A DNA stretch of 5,238 nucleotides from Actinomycetota bacterium. GTDB lineage: Bacteria > Actinomycetota > Actinomycetes > Mycobacteriales > Micromonosporaceae. The position numbers were made by a program, and so were the translations under genes. This document shows positions 5,059-5,238 of this stretch, one piece after another; position 1 is the stretch's first letter, and every line of letters begins with the position of its first letter. The stretch is from assembly GCA_005885115.1 (NCBI GenBank), contig VAXX01000050.1, forward strand, positions 5,680 through 10,917, given 5' to 3'. The notes under the pieces are model-generated. The model was given only the letters and a program-made list of their open reading frames with translations. It ran no database searches and had not been told where the DNA came from.

Positions 5059-5238
5059 ATGCCTGGACAGCACCGGCCGCACGCCGTGGCGGACAACCCG
5101 CAGGCCAGCACCGAACCGACCGACGAGAGCCGCGTGGAGTTGCCGCCCGCGCAGCCGACCGCCGACAAGGGCCCCGGCAAGCCGAGCGAGCTGGGCCGGC
5201 GGTCCTGGTTGGCGGTGCTCAAGCGGACGTTCAAGGAG
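5059..5238 (+). CDS. Probable YihY/BrkB-family membrane protein, N-terminus only (runs off right edge)
   Basis: Sixty codons are visible, open to the window edge. Residues 1-45 are hydrophilic and Pro/Gly/charge-rich (MPGQHRPHAVADNPQ, then ADKGPGKPSELG), consistent with a disordered cytoplasmic tail. The last visible stretch, RRSWLAVLKRTFKE at 47-60, is the sequence that in actinobacterial YihY/virulence-factor-BrkB proteins directly precedes the conserved Asn-Leu-Thr-Asp-Trp-Ala-Ala-Ala-Leu-Thr-Tyr-Tyr segment and several membrane helices. The family was once called ribonuclease BN but is now regarded as inner-membrane proteins of uncertain function. No transmembrane segment is inside the window, so the call rests on this short motif. 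The start ATG 5059 has a weak G-rich ribosome binding site (GGGGG, 5048-5052). An upstream ATG at 5046 is out of frame. Confidence 0.6.
   Translation, partial: MPGQHRPHAVADNPQASTEPTDESRVELPPAQPTADKGPGKPSELGRRSWLAVLKRTFKE

Noticed and set aside
4045..5234. Minus-strand frames of 345 and 362 codons antisense to nnrD.
   Set aside because: Their compositions are typical shadow translations, and nnrD on the plus strand has clear family motifs throughout.
1..5238. tRNA, rRNA, CRISPR, insertion sequence or attachment site.
   Set aside because: No clover-leaf, regularly spaced repeats, terminal inverted repeats, transposase or integrase motifs were seen; composition is uniform except for the AT-rich gap at about 320-375.

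Overview
The window is a very GC-rich stretch of actinobacterial chromosome. Base composition, a strong third-position G/C bias, short intergenic gaps and the wording of several proteins suggest Micromonosporaceae (Micromonospora or a relative), but this is inferred from familiarity and no database search was run. There are six protein-coding genes and one broken gene. I saw no RNA genes, mobile elements or CRISPR arrays.

Layout, left to right. (1) Bases 1-234, minus strand: the N-terminal 78 codons of an E. coli-type D-3-phosphoglycerate dehydrogenase (serA); the rest lies off the left edge. (2) Bases 235-426: a divergent control region with a TAGGCT-type -10 for serA and, on the plus strand, a possible -35/-10 pair with a perfect 12-bp palindrome between them. 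(3) Bases 427-1115, plus: a secreted SGNH/GDSL esterase with signal peptide and catalytic Ser and His, broken by an internal deletion that removed the Gly-Asn-Asp block and shifted the frame. (4) Bases 1153-1938, plus: a PrmC/HemK-related glutamine methyltransferase of unknown substrate, probably translated from a leaderless mRNA. (5) Bases 1979-3340, minus, convergent with it: a PLP-dependent group II amino-acid decarboxylase. (6) Bases 3381-4097, plus, divergent across only 40 bp: a histidine (phosphoglycerate-mutase-like) phosphatase. (7) Bases 4090-5001, plus, overlapping its stop: a stand-alone ADP-dependent NAD(P)H-hydrate dehydratase (nnrD). (8) Bases 5059-5238, plus: the hydrophilic N-terminus of a probable YihY/BrkB-family membrane protein running off the right edge.

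Functionally these are mostly housekeeping or accessory-metabolism genes: serine biosynthesis, protein modification, amino-acid decarboxylation, and nicotinamide cofactor repair translationally coupled to a phosphatase. I see no coherent novel multi-gene system. The items most worth a second look are the esterase deletion and its palindromic promoter, the phosphatase-nnrD coupling, a marked excess of the tetranucleotide GTAC, and short hairpins that put stop codons in their loops.
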